From the NCBI GenBank assembly GCA_023053575.1, contig JAKZAP010000018.1:15032202-15096201 (forward strand): a stretch of 64,000 bases of DNA. Direction: 5' to 3'. Origin of the DNA: Branchinecta lynchi (taxonomy: Eukaryota > Arthropoda > Branchiopoda > Anostraca > Branchinectidae). The position numbers and the translations under genes were made by a program. The notes beneath the pieces are model-generated. The model was given only the letters and a program-made list of their open reading frames with translations. It was not told the DNA's origin and searched no databases. Below, in pieces: positions 11,331 through 22,640 of this stretch. Positions within the stretch are counted from its first letter, which is position 1. Every line of letters starts with the position of its first letter.

Positions 11331-11860
11331 ATTGAATTCTCGATTGCGGGCATATTTTTTTTTTTTTTTAAACCCGGTATTGATACAGGGAGCCTGAATT
11401 TTTCTCAGTATTACACTTTCCCATGTCCTATTTTTTCTGTAAATGCTTTGAATCCTGAAGACTGGGGTCATCCCAATTACACGCTACCAACTCCTTAAAT
11501 TTAAACATTCAAACATCAAATCAAAAGACGTGCCCAATTCAGCAATCAACAATAATTAAACCGTAAAAAACCTTGAAATTTTTTGAGAAAGAAACAGGTC
11601 AAGAGTGACTAATTTTTCGATAATTAATAGCGAAGAGCGAATTTTGAGGACTAAAGGGAAATCATGGCGTTTTTCAACGAGGAGGCGACCCTAATTAATT
11701 GTTTGAAAATTAATATAAAGGGACTGGTGACTAGGTCAAGATGTTTCTTCCTGCTGCTTACCTTCTGCCAACAAAATTTGTAAAGGGAAAAGAAAACAGT
11801 ATGGTGTGTGCATGTTCTGCTTTAAAACACAAACAAAATCAAGTTAATCTTCTTTTGCCT

Positions 11861-13648
11861 TTAAAGTTGAACTGAAAAGCCAACTTATTTTTATATCCTG
11901 AATTTGACTACACTGGAATTATTTGGACTTTTCCAAGGGATTTTATATTTTCACCTCGGGCTCTAATAGTGACGTTCAGAATATGTGCTGGTTGCACGCC
12001 TAGAATGTCACTTGAATGTCAGCAAAAGCGTGGATTTCAATAGTCGACAATGACATGATGAAGCCCAGAGGTGAGGGCGTCTGAAGATTGAAAGCAAAAT
12101 ATTTTGACCATAGAGGTACAACGACTTAAAGGTACGACAAGGGAATAAGAATAAGTTCATGTGATAAAACCGATAAATCAGAAAGAGCGGAGTAACGAAG
12201 TAACGCATTTTCATCCGGCCTTCGACCCTATTTAAAGGACCCCTCGCAATATTTACTCTTCTACTTACAGTATCTTAAAAATATTTGAATACTTTAAAAC
12301 TAGGCTGTGGTTTCAACAAATAACCCACAGTTTTAGCTGTTTTAAGCCTTTTGCAAGACCCGTTGACTTATCGCGAGAACAGGGAAAATACTTACATAGC
12401 CGGTTTTTGGGATCCCAAAACGTAAGTGGAGGGATGCCTATGACACCAGAAAAGTTGTCCGTCCGTCCGCCTGTGAGCACGATAATTCTCGAACGGAATG
12501 AGATATTTTGATGAAACTTGGTGTGGGGATTGTTTGGGATACCTATGACAAGTTGTCCGTATGTCCGTCCGTCCGTCTGTTAGCACGATAACTCTTGAAG
12601 CGAATGAGATATTTTGATGAAACTTGGTGTGAGGACTCTTTGTGTCAAACGTAAGGTCAAGTTCGTAGATGAGCTCTGTAGCCCTACATTTAGGGGTGGT
12701 GGAGGGGGTTCAAATTAAGGGATAAACAAAATATTTTTGAACAGCTAATGTGATAGCCGATTATGGGGTAAGAAGACACGCTGAGCACGTTGGTGAAAAC
12801 CATTTTCTCGCCGAGCAAGTAGTTCGTCTGGAATCCGGCAAAAACCAGAAAGTTGGTCAAAAGTAAAAGTTTCATTTGAAGTTGATTAAATGTTCGTTTT
12901 TCAGGATAAGAAGGCATGCAGAACCTGACGATGAAAACCATTTTCTCTCCGGACAACTAGTTCACATGGAATCCGGCCAAAACCGAAAAATATGTTAAAA
13001 GCAAAAGTTTTATCTGAAGTTGATTAGAGGAAAATCTGTATATGACAATAATTTTTCACAAAGACATATAATTAGTCCGGAATACTGTTGTAAACTGATT
13101 TTTTTTTTATTCAAAGTTTTATTTAAAGTTGGTTCTAGGTTCTTTATTAAGGAGATACGCTGGATTTGTCTCTGAATTTTCTTTCTTAGCTGGACTAGTA
13201 GTTCGGTCAGAATTCGGGGAAACCGCAAATTTGGCAGAAGTAAAGCAGGAAGTTTCGGTCAGTATCGTCAAAATAGATGTGGCTTATAGAGGTATATCTG
13301 AACTTGATTTTCTCTGATGACTGGCCTGGCGAAGACAAGACCCAACTATTAGATTTCTGGGATCCCATCGACACCATTGGTCTTGTTCTGATGGAAATAG
13401 TTCTCGCAGACAACAGTAGACATCGTGATACACATCGATCGAAGCAAAAGACGGCGAGTGAGAAAATTGGCGTGGTTTTGTTCGAGGTATTCGAATGTAC
13501 TATGCGAAATTCGGGTCTCCGGGTTTAGAAATATATGAGAGATTAAGGAAGAAGGTTGCGTTAGTATAATAGGGAAAACAGGTCCTGTAAGTGAATAAAT
13601 GATGGATGACTAGATTGTCGTATGTCAGCCCTTTCTGTTAAACTTTAA
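11861..13648 (+). mobile_element. Family D element with an A copy inserted
   Basis: The left end TTAAAGTTGAACTGAAAAGC and the right end CTTTCTGTTAAACTTTAA are imperfect terminal inverted repeats. The D sequence is interrupted at GACATAGCCGG/TTTTTGGG by family A (12414-13385) and resumes toward GGTCTCCGGGTTTAG. Without A it is about 0.8 kb, is non-coding, and is presumably a non-autonomous DNA transposon. Confidence 0.7.
12414..13385 (+). mobile_element. Family A copy inside D
   Basis: It runs from TTTTTGGGATCCCAAAACG to GACACCATTGGTCTTG. The CCGT microsatellite region is duplicated (two GTCCGT...GATATTTTGATGAAAC blocks at about 12455-12640). Two or three internal ~137-bp units follow. Confidence 0.85.
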
Positions 13649-13685
13649 CAGGCTCGAAAACAGAATAAGGAAAATCTGAACTTAC

Positions 13686-13770
13686 TCGAAGCTACAGATG
13701 ATGTCGTACTTTCTAATATCAATAATGGAGAGGTGGTCGTCCCTCGTGCAGCATAATATCATGTTACTAT
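13686..13770 (-). CDS. ATG16L1: ATG16 (ATG16L1-like) WD40 exon c
   Basis: This short 85-nt exon encodes SNMILCCTRDDHLSIIDIRK followed by YDIICSF. It aligns with the ATG16L1 blade that reads LLSCSRDDLLKVIDLR in vertebrates. The acceptor is ATTTTTCAG after 13770 and the donor is GTAAG below 13686. It enters in phase 1 and exits in phase 2 (GA plus G gives Glu), matching both neighbouring exons. It is the only non-repeat sequence in an otherwise transposon-filled ~25-kb stretch between exons b and d. The 14.5-kb intron on its upstream side contains families A, C, F and J and several LINE pieces. Confidence 0.9.
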
Positions 13771-14736
13771 CTGAAAAATACGCAGGTATAAATACTTAAA
13801 AATCGATAATTAAGACATCCGTTATCTTCAGAAAATGGCTAACAAGAGCTACGAGCTCATATGACACTTGTTACGAGTAGGCTGTACAAGAACGTAGATG
13901 AGAACGTCACAAAATACACCCACCACCCAAAATGCGTTTCCGAAATAGAAATAGGATATTTGGTTTCACTCAGTTCTGAGCAGTTCCGGCATGGTCTTTG
14001 ATTATCTGTAGCAAATGCGCATGAGTGTTCGAACTTACAAGTTTCAGCCCAATAAATCCACTCTTTTGATCCCTACACTTGCCACACGATTTCGCTACTC
14101 CCTTCATCACTCCTTGCCGTGGCCGAATCTGGTTCGGACTAAAAAATGGATCATCTAACTAAAGCATCTTCCTTTATACCATCTATCAAGTCTCACTCGA
14201 ATCTGATCATTTTTGAAAAATTCCGGTACCCCCCTCCACCACCGTCGCCGGATCCGGTTCGGACCCTAAAATATGTCATCTAGGGTTTCATTTAAAGTTT
14301 CAAGTAGAAAGTTTAAGTTCAAGTTTCATTTAAACTGAAGCACTCGCAACTCGGCACTGTCGAACTTGCATCTCATTCGGTCCATCCGTTTGGTTTTTGT
14401 GCATGTCAAAAGCCCCCCCCCCCCAAACCATGGTCGCGTATAGTTCGAACGCATGTTTTACATGTCTAGGTCATCGATTCTTATCCCCTCTTAAGTTTCA
14501 CTCGAATCAGACCACTCGTTCGCAATTTGCAGAAGTCAATTCCATATTTCCCTCCCTCGCTCCCCCAAAAATGCTCGGATCTAGGACGGAAATTTCTGGG
14601 GGTATGTTGTGTCAGGTTCTTAATTCAATTAAGTCGAGTCATTGATATGCCTTCAAAGTTTCGTTGTCTTAGTACCTCTGGAACTATTCTAACTCGCGAC
14701 AACCGGAATTCCAGGAAACACCCTCCAGGCCACCGG

Positions 14737-14809
14737 CCATAGGAACAGTGATCCCGCTCGAAGGCAAATTCATCTAACCAGTTCACATCCCCATGTCACG
14801 GAAATTAAC
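14737..14809 (+). repeat. Repeat M, copy 1
   Basis: This 73-bp segment (GGCCATAGGAACAGT...CACGGAAATTAA) recurs at 61588-61661 with few differences. It directly precedes a family G copy. Confidence 0.65.
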
Positions 14810-14811
14810 TA

Positions 14812-14945
14812 GACCTACGTTGCCTGGGCAACGTGAAGTGTTGCGGCAACCTTTGTCCAGCTTTGCCGACAAGAGTGTTGCTCTTTTTGGTTTTGTTTCT
14901 TCGCTGTCGGTTAAATGCTGAAGTTGTCAAATTATCGAAGCTTTT
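14812..14945 (+). repeat. Family G copy
   Basis: CCTACGTTGCCTGGGCAACG is a 5' hairpin. TTTGCCGACAAGAGTGTTGC and GTTAAATGCTGAAGTTGTC follow. It is the inverted copy of 9240-9372. Confidence 0.65.
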
Positions 14946-15069
14946 AAAACGGTATGTTCTAAAAAGAATCATCACATCATCAAAAGCTATTGTTCAGCGT
15001 TGTAAAAACAACAACAAAAGAATATCGGAACAAGGGACAAAATTGACTTTGCAGTCAATTGAACGTTAT

Positions 15070-15640
15070 CCTTTTCAATCGTAGACATCGTGACGGATGA
15101 TAACTTGGAACAATGTCTTATGTAATCGTTGGTATCCGTAACTTTTCAGGATTAAAATACAATAGATGACACTATTAATTATTACGAAACTACCTCATTG
15201 TTATACATTATCGTTTGCACCCGTTGCGTAAACAGTTAATCCTAGGTTACAGCAATATACCATCGATACAAACTTTTTTACCGTCAGATTTATAGAAATC
15301 GAACACAATGTGCACCAATTTACAAAAGTTCTAGCCCCTTGTGAACCGATTCTTAATTACAAGCCCCTCTCCCGTGATAGACATCAAGTTCAACGGATAA
15401 AAATAATGGGTACACCAGCTAGCAAAAGTTGCAAACCCCTTATCCCTGAAGATGATTATAGCATAACAGCCGATTATTACTTACAAGTCCCTTGCATGTC
15501 TTACAATTGGGAACCAAATTGTTCTTACCATCGAATACACCAGAAACAAATAACAGGTACACCAACTAGCAAAAGCTGCAAACCCCTCATTGCCGACGAT
15601 GATTATGAGATAAAAGGTGTCTGTCGCATACATGTCCCCT
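15070..15640 (+). repeat. Family F copy 1
   Basis: About 350 bp of this segment match 17985-18385 in reverse orientation (CGTAGACATCGTGACGGATG, CCGTGATAGACATCAAG, GTGAACCGATTC). A second, degenerate internal repeat is spaced about 160 bp away (ACACCAGCTAGCAAAAG at about 15413 and ACACCAACTAGCAAAAG at about 15558). No coding capacity is recognised. Confidence 0.6.
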
Positions 15641-15645
15641 ACATA

Positions 15646-16260
15646 CAGGGGTGTCCCGAGGTGGGGGGAGGGGTAGCACCCCTCCCCCTAGAAGGTCTAT
15701 GGAAAATAATTCCGGTAATTTGTCATATTCACCTGAACTTGATGATTCTACCGGATTATTGCTCAGAGAACCTACCGGAATATTGCTGAGGGAATCTAAC
15801 GAAATCTTGCTCAAGGAATCTACCGAAACTTGTCTCAGGGAATTTACTGGAGGCTGGGTCAGGGGATCTACCGGACTTAGCCTCATGGAATCTACCGGAA
15901 TTTTGCTCAGGGAACCTACCCGAATTTTTCTCAGGCATCTACCGAAATCTTGCTCAAGGAATCTACCGGAACTTGTTTAAGGGGATTTACTAGAGGCTGA
16001 ATCAGGGGATCTACTGGACTTTGCCCCACGGAATCTACTAGAATTTTGGAATTTACCGGAATTTTGCTCAGGGAATCTACCGGAATTTTGCTCAGAGAAT
16101 CCACCGGAATTTTGCTCAAGGAATCTATCGGAATTTTGGTGCGGGAATCTACCTGAATTCTGCTCAGGGAACCTACCGAAATCTTGCTCAAGGTATCTAC
16201 CGGAACTTGTCTCAGGGAATTTACTAGAGGCTGGATCAGAGGATCTACTGGACTTTGCGG
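15646..16260. mobile_element. hAT-like left end followed by a 24-bp tandem array
   Basis: CAGGGGTGTCCCGAGGTGGG with a poly-C/G stem matches the hAT left end at 34281. About 25 degenerate units of TCTACCGGAATTTTGCTCAG (period about 24) follow from about 15750. Because 24 is a multiple of 3, several frames on both strands stay open; these are not genes. No right end with an 8-bp duplication was found. Confidence 0.6.
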
Positions 16261-16829
16261 GATCACCAGAATTCCCCCCCCCCCCCACACACAGTGCCCA
16301 AATCCGGTTCGGATATGTAATGATATATGTAGGACTTGTGCTTGCTCTTCCCACCAAGTTTTATCACCATCCCTCCACTCATAGCGTTTCCCAAGATTTC
16401 CGGTTCCCCCTTCCAGCTCCGCCAAAAAGTCACCGGATCCAGTCCAGATTCTAATTGGGTCATTTGAGGCATGAGGTTTTTCTAAATATCAAGTTTCATT
16501 CACCTTTTCAGAAGTTATAAATACCTGAAGATTCTTCCCCCTCCTTCCACTCCCCCACGATGCTCGGATCGTGGAAGTAACTATTTCCAACTTAATCATT
16601 TGGGTTCCTCGATATGCGTACCAAGTTTGATCGTCCTAGCTTATGTGCCCGAACTAGCAAAACCCGGACAAACCGACGGACGGGTAGAAATTGCGATAGC
16701 TGCAACAGGAAGAAAATGTAGCGCTATCTCTTTTTGCTTACTACTTCCACTCTTGAGAAAATCTTGATTTTACTACTAGAACCTTTTTTGAAAACCAGAA
16801 CGCTGCCAAGTAGGCATTTGTTCGGTTTG

Positions 16830-16850
16830 CCCCCCCCCCCCCCCCACAGG
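16830..16850. repeat. Poly-C tract
   Basis: A run of about 17 C residues in unassigned sequence between a C fragment and a B fragment. Confidence 0.6.
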
Positions 16851-16914
16851 CATCATCGATAATGATGAATACTCCTTGAATTACTTGGGAAAACATTTCC
16901 TCCTTACAAGCGTT

Positions 16915-17010
16915 CAAACAACAAACAATGGCTAAAAACGGATACGTCAGCTACGATTCTTGGACAGCAATATCTCGGCCCTTCTTGGCAAAGGTCCTGT
17001 TGAGCTGTTG
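16915..17010 (-). mobile_element. Family B fragment
   Basis: AACGGATACGTCAGCTACGA and ATCTCGGCCCTTCTTGGCAA are the reverse of the B core at 59400-59475. Confidence 0.65.
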
Positions 17011-17047
17011 AATGTCAGAGACAACGTCAACGCTGAAAGAAGCGAAT

Positions 17048-17298
17048 CATAATACATAGATGGCACTTTACCCAAGGGACTTGTACCGTGACCAAAAAAC
17101 CAGAAACAGTTTTTTCGAATGTAATTTAGAAGTCTAGGACTCCATTGTCGGAGCCACGTAGACACACGTAGACATAGTATGTGTCTTTGAGATGGTATGT
17201 CTACGTGGCTCCCATTAATGGAGTCCCAGACTTCTAAATTACGTTCGAAAAAACTGTTTCTGGTTTGTTGGTCACGGTACAAGTCCCTTGTGTAAAGT
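17048..17298. mobile_element. MITE J, long-armed foldback, copy 1
   Basis: The arms 17060-17165 and 17185-17298 are near-perfect inverse complements. They share GGGACTTGTACCGTGACCAA, CCAGAAACAGTTTTTTCGAA, TAGAAGTCTAGGACTCCATT and GGAGCCACGTAGACA. The outer end reads ATAATACATAGATGGCACTT. The sister copy is 61664-61840. Confidence 0.85.
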
Positions 17299-17364
17299 AT
17301 TATTATTGTGTTGCGAGAACAACACTTTGGTTTTGTCCTCGTTTTTTTTTTTTTTTCTTTCCTA

Positions 17365-17450
17365 TAGAGGAATATCTGAAGTTGTGCAGTGAACCTTTCA
17401 TTTCATCAAACCATGTTTCTGCTTTCGAGTGGAAAGCTCCGTTCTAGCAC
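17365..17450 (+). repeat. Segment repeated in inverted orientation at about 18522-18590
   Basis: GAGGAATATCTGAAGTTGTG, CAGTGAACCTTTC and CATGTTTCTGCTTTCG appear in reverse at 18522-18590, directly attached to a broken family A end. Confidence 0.6.
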
Positions 17451-17861
17451 GCAAGCAGGCAGGCACCAGTTTCAAATTGAAGATGGACTAAAATCTATAA
17501 GCGTTAACTATATGCGGCAGTTACCCAGCCCCACAGCCAACATATCTTCATTAAGTGATACATAGAAAATCTACAGAAACAAAAAAGTGGCTTTATCCCA
17601 TGGGTCCGAAAGTGCTGCCATCTATTTTTTCTATCCATGTCTGTTCCCGATTTAAGCTGAGTTTATCATAATTTTTTTTTCACTTGAGTTTGCGGTATAG
17701 ACATGGTATCAGATATACCTCTCAAACTTTAAAAGTTCTCTCATTGCGAAAGAAACAGAGCTTCTCCTTTGCTCATTTCTAAGTGGTGACGTTAAAAGTT
17801 GGCCTACGGCAAAAAAAGTCAACTTTTGAACTAAGACAGGTAGAATTTTTTCTTCTATGTC

Positions 17862-17985
17862 TTTAACGGTCAGCTGTTAGTTAGTATGTAAGAGTGTGCG
17901 AGTTTCATCGACATGTTGTTGTTCCTTTTTATACATTACTCTTCAGTTTTAAAGGATTCAAATAAATAATAATAATGGTAACATA
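17862..17985 (+). repeat. Retroelement 3' end R, copy 2
   Basis: It is the inverse of 10465-10600 and ends in GGATTCAAATAAATAATAAT. The tail abuts family F copy 2. Confidence 0.6.
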
Positions 17986-18385
17986 TGCAAGGTACTTGTT
18001 TGGAACTTTTGGTAGCTGGTGTACCCATTATTTGTTTTCGGTTTGCTTGATGTCTATCACGGGAGACGGACTTGTAAGTAGGAATCGGTTCACGAGGGGC
18101 TAGAAATTTTTGCAAATGGGTCACATTGCATTCGATTTCTATAAATCTGACGGTCAGAAAGTTTGTGTCGATGGTCTATCGCTGTAACTTGGGATTAACT
18201 GTTTACGCAACGGATACAACGAAAATGTAAAACAATGAGGTAGTTTCAAAATAATTAATGGTGTCATCTATAATATTTTTATCCTAAAAAGTTACGGATA
18301 GCTTTATAATACCAACTAGAATTATTATATAAGATATTGTTCTAAGTTTTCATCCGTCACGATTTCTACGATTGAAAACTTCTAT
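17985..18385 (-). repeat. Family F copy 2
   Basis: It is the reverse of part of 15070-15640, with GCTGGTGTACCCATTATTTG, CTTGATGTCTATCACGG and CATCCGTCACGATTTCTACG. Confidence 0.6.
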
Positions 18386-18447
18386 TACTTCTGTGTTACA
18401 AATAACACAGAATATCCTCGCTAAAGTTTTACTGAAAAGGCAGCTTA

Positions 18448-18525
18448 TTTTTGGGATCCCAAAATGTAAGTGGAGGGATACCTATGACGTCGCAAAAGTT
18501 GTCCGTCTGTCCGTCCGTCCGTCCG
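18448..18525 (+). mobile_element. Family A left-end fragment in a D terminus
   Basis: The D end (CTAAAGTTTTACTGAAAAGG) at 18421 runs into TTTTTGGGATCCCAAAATG and the CCGT tract. It breaks off at about 18525. Confidence 0.75.
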
Positions 18526-18764
18526 AAAGCAGAAACATGGTTTGATGAAACGAAAGGTTCACTGCACAACTTCAGATATTCCTCTATGACATGGGGTATA
18601 TAACTCCATAGCACTTCGCAACCGTAGGCTCTGACTCGAGGACAAGCAGAAACCATCCTTATTGGCCTCACGCTAGAGTTCTATGGAGCTTTCCAAATCC
18701 TGCGTAAGGTCCACACTTTCCATAAAATCGCAAAGGCTAGACCCTTACCAGTTACCAAGAATAA

Positions 18765-18930
18765 TATTAAATCGGCTAGGACGATCAAACTTGGCACGCA
18801 TATCGAGGAACCCAAATGATTAAGTTGGAAATAGTTATTTCCACGATCCGAGCATCGTGGGGGAGTGGAAGGAGGGGGAAGAATCTTCAGGTATTTATAA
18901 CTTCTGAAAAGGTGAATGAAACTTGATATT
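18765..18930 (-). repeat. Family C fragment
   Basis: It is the inverse of about 16480-16640, with CCGAGCATCGTGGGGGAGTGG and AAACTTGGCACGCATATCGAG-like wording. It lies head-on to the following C copy. Confidence 0.65.
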
Positions 18931-18933
18931 TAG

Positions 18934-21900
18934 AACAAGAGCTACGAGCTCATATGGCACTTGTACGAGTAGGCTGTACAAAAAAGTAGATGAGAACGTC
19001 ACAAAATACACCCGCCATCCAAAAATGCGGTTCGGAAATAGAAATAGGATATTTAGTTTCACTCATTTCTGAGCAGTTCCGGCATCGTCTCGATTGTCTG
19101 TCGCAAATGCACATGACTGTTCAAACTTTTATCCCAATAAATCCATTTGTTTGATCCCTAGACGTGCTACACGATTTCCGGTACTCACTCTATCTCCACC
19201 TACCGTGGCCGAATCTGGTTCTGAATAAAACAAGACCAAAGGTTTCGATGGGATCCCAAAATTCAATATCTGATCCAGACAACAGGGTCTTGTCTTAGCC
19301 AGATCCAGTCTTCGCCAGACTCCTTGAACATTTTTACAATTAAAATTCAGAAACAGATTAAGGCAAAATAGCTAATCACCTGAGAAAACCAAGTTCAGAT
19401 TTGGATTCAGCATGTGTGTTTACCCCTATCATATCTGTTTTGACGAAAACTTCCTGCCACTTCTGCTAATTTCCCGGTTCCGGCCGAACTCCAGAACTAC
19501 TTGTCCGGCGAAAAAAGAAAGCTCAAACACGAAATCAGGGTATCTTCTTTCCCCAGTAATGAACATCTAATCAACTTCAAATAGAAATTTAGCTTATAAC
19601 AAATTTTCCGATTCCAGCCGGATTCCGGTCGAACTATATGTCCGGGTACAATATGATTGTCATACAGGGACTCAGCATCTCTTCTTACCCCTAAATCGCT
19701 TATCTAATCAACTAGAAATAAAACTTTGACTTCCAACAGTTTTCCGGTTTTGGCCGGATTCCGGACGAACTACATGTCCGTGTAGAAACTTGTTTTCACA
19801 TAAGTGTTCAGCATGTCTTCTTGCCCTAAATCGAAAATCTAACCAACTCCAAATAAAACTTTTAATTTTGACAAACTTTCCGGTTTGGGCCGGATTCCGG
19901 TCGAAATACTTGTCCGTCGAGAAAGTAGTTTTCACCATCGTCTTCAGCATGTCTTCCTACCTCTAAATCGAACATTTAATCAGCTTCTAATAAAACTTTG
20001 ACTTTCAACAAACTTTCCGGTTCGGGCCGGATTCCGGGAGAAATACTTGTCCGTCGAGAAAATAGTTTTCACCATCGTCTTCAGCATGTCTTCCTACCCC
20101 TAAATCGAACATCTAATCAATTTCAAATAAAACCTTTACTTTCAACAAACTTTCCGGTTTGGGCCGGATTCCGGGCGAAATACTTGTCCGTCGAGAAAAT
20201 AATTTTCACCATCGTCTTCAGCATGTCTTCCTACCCCTAAATCGAACATCGAATCAACTTCAAATAAAACTTTTACTTTCAACAAACTTTCCGGTTTTGG
20301 CCGGATTCCGGGCGAACTACTTGTCCGATGACAAAATGGTTTTCACCATCGTGCTCAGCATGTCTTCTTACCCCATAATCGACTATCACATTAGCTGTTT
20401 CAAAACATTTTGCTTGTCCCTTAATTTGAATCCCCTCCCCCACCCCTAAATGTAGAACTACAAAGCCCATCTACGAACTTGACTGGTCCGACGACCCAAC
20501 GAACCCTCACACCAAGTTTCATCAAAATATCTCATTCCCTTCGAGAGTTATCGTGCTTACAGACGGACGGACAGACGGACGGACGGACAGACGGACAACT
20601 TTTGCGATGTCATAGGTATCCCTCCACTTACGTTTTGGGATCCCAAAAAATCGAAAAGCATCTTCGTTTATACCATCTATCAAGTTTCACTCGAATCTGA
20701 GCATTTTTGGAAAGTTCCGGTACACCCCCCTCCCACCAACGTTGTCGGAGCCGATTCGGGCCCAATCTCTTAATTCCCTGTTCCTGTCCATCAAGTTTTA
20801 CTGAAATTGGAGCATAGCCTATCTGCAAGTTTCCAGTACCCCCCCCCCCCTACCTTGGCCGAATCCGGCCCGGACGCCAAATAACAAATCTAGGCCGCAT
20901 AAACTCGGCACTGTCGAATTGCATCTCATTCGGTCCATCCGTTTGGTTTTTGTGCATGTCAAAAGTCCCCCCCCCCCCACCCCCAATTCCCGTAATCGTG
21001 GTCGCATATGGTTCGAACGCATGTTTTACATTTCGAAACCATCGATTCGTATCACCCATGAAGTTTCACTCGAATCAGACCACTAGTTCGCAATTTATAG
21101 AAGTCCATTTCCATATTTCTCTTCTCGTGCTCCCAAAAAAATGCTCGGATCTAGGAACGGAAGTTTCCGGGGGTATGTTGTGTCAGGTTCTTAAGTCAAG
21201 ATAATTGGGGTCGCTAATATGCCTGCAAAGTTTCGTTGTCGTTTTACATCTGGAACTATTCTAACTCACGACTACCGGAATTCCAGGAAACCCCCTCCAA
21301 CTCCCCCCACAGAGCACCGAAACCATCTGGCTCCGTCAATTTCATCTAGGCCTAATGCTTGTTCCATCCATTAAGTTTCGTCCCAATCCCTCTGCTTTTA
21401 GAGTTTCTTGAGTTCCCCCCCCCCCCATCCCCACAGGTATAGGACCCGACCCGGACGTGACACTGAACGTCCGAGGCGATAGCTCACCAGACAAGTTTCA
21501 TTCAAATCCGATCACCCGTTCAAAAGCTATGCACGCCACTAGATCCCGGACTCCCCATCCACCCACTCCCCCCACGATGGTCGGGTCGGGGAAACGGCTG
21601 TTCTCAAGTCAATCTGTTCGGATCCCTGACCTACCAGCCAAGTTTCATCGCCCTAGGACATCAGGAAGTATGCCGAACTCGCGGGATCGCTAGAATCCGG
21701 ACCCCCACCCCAACTCCCCCACAGTGCCCTGACCCGGTCCGGTTATGTCAATGACGTGTCTAGGACCTGTGCTTGTTTTTCCCACCAAGTTTCATCCCGA
21801 TCCCTCCACTTTAAGCGTTTCTCAAAATTTCCGGTTCCCTCCTCCAACTCCCCCCAGTGTTATCGGATCCGGCCCGGATTTAAAGTGAGATGTCTGAGAC

Positions 21901-22640
21901 ACGAGGTCATCCTAAATATCAATTTTCATCAAGATCCGATCACCCGTTCGCAAGCTAAAAATACCTCAAATTTTGGCTTCACCCTCCCTCCACTCCCCCC
22001 CCCCCAGATGGTCGATTCGGGGAATTGACGATTTCCTATTTAATTTGGTCGGGTCCCAGACATACCTGTAAATTTCCATCGTCCCGGCACATCAGGAAGC
22101 ACGGAACTCGCGGGATCACTACAAATTCGGACTTCTCCCCCCCCCCCCCCCCCAACTCCCCCAAAGTGAGCGGATCCGTTCCGGTTATATCAGTCACGTG
22201 TCTAGGACTTTTGCTTGTACTTTCCACCAAGTTTCATCCGGATCCCTCCACTCTAAGTGTTTTCCAAGATTTCCGGTTTCCCCCTCCAACTCCCCCCAGT
22301 GTCACCGGATCCGGTCTGGATTTAAAATGGAGGGTCTGAGACACGAAATCCTTCCATATATCAAGTTTCATTAAGATCCGATCACCCGTTCGTAAGCTAA
22401 AAATATCTCATTTTTCCTATTTTTTCCGGATTCCCCCTCCCTCCACTCCCCTCAAGATGGTCGGATCGAGGAAGCGACAATTTCTAATTTAATCTGGTCC
22501 AGTTCCTGATACGCCTGCCAAGTTTCATCGTCCTAGCTTATCTGGAAGTGCCCGAACTAGCAAAACCGGGACCGACAGACCGACTGACGGACAGAAATTA
22601 CAATCGCTATATGGCACTTGAGTAAGCTCAAGTGCCATAA
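18934..22640 (+). mobile_element. Family C copy split by family A
   Basis: It runs from the 5' hairpin AACAAGAGCTACGAGCTCAT to the 3' hairpin GGCACTTGAGTAAGCTCAAG. At 19230 the sequence TTCTGAATAAAA is interrupted by A (19231-20649) and resumes as AAATCGAAAAGCATCTTCG. The uninterrupted equivalent at about 14145-14175 shows the pre-insertion state. The body carries several ~280-bp units with poly-C tracts. Confidence 0.85.
19231..20649 (-). mobile_element. Family A copy nested in C
   Basis: Both termini are intact in minus orientation (CAAGACCAAAGGTTTCGATG and CTTACGTTTTGGGATCCC). There are three to four clean 137-bp units between 19990 and 20400, and a CCGT tract at about 20560-20590. Confidence 0.9.

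Larger units (their letters stand above)
13841..16710 (+). mobile_element. Family C copy, interrupted
   Basis: The 5' hairpin AACAAGAGCTACGAGCTCAT starts the copy. The body resumes after insertions and ends at about 16710 near GAAATTGCGATAGCTG without the terminal hairpin. Between about 14737 and 16260 it is broken by sequences M, G, F and an hAT-like end with a 24-bp tandem array. Confidence 0.7.

Noticed and set aside
15651..16425. Long overlapping ORFs on both strands
   Set aside because: They come from a 24-bp tandem array whose period is a multiple of three; codons are repetitive and both strands stay open.
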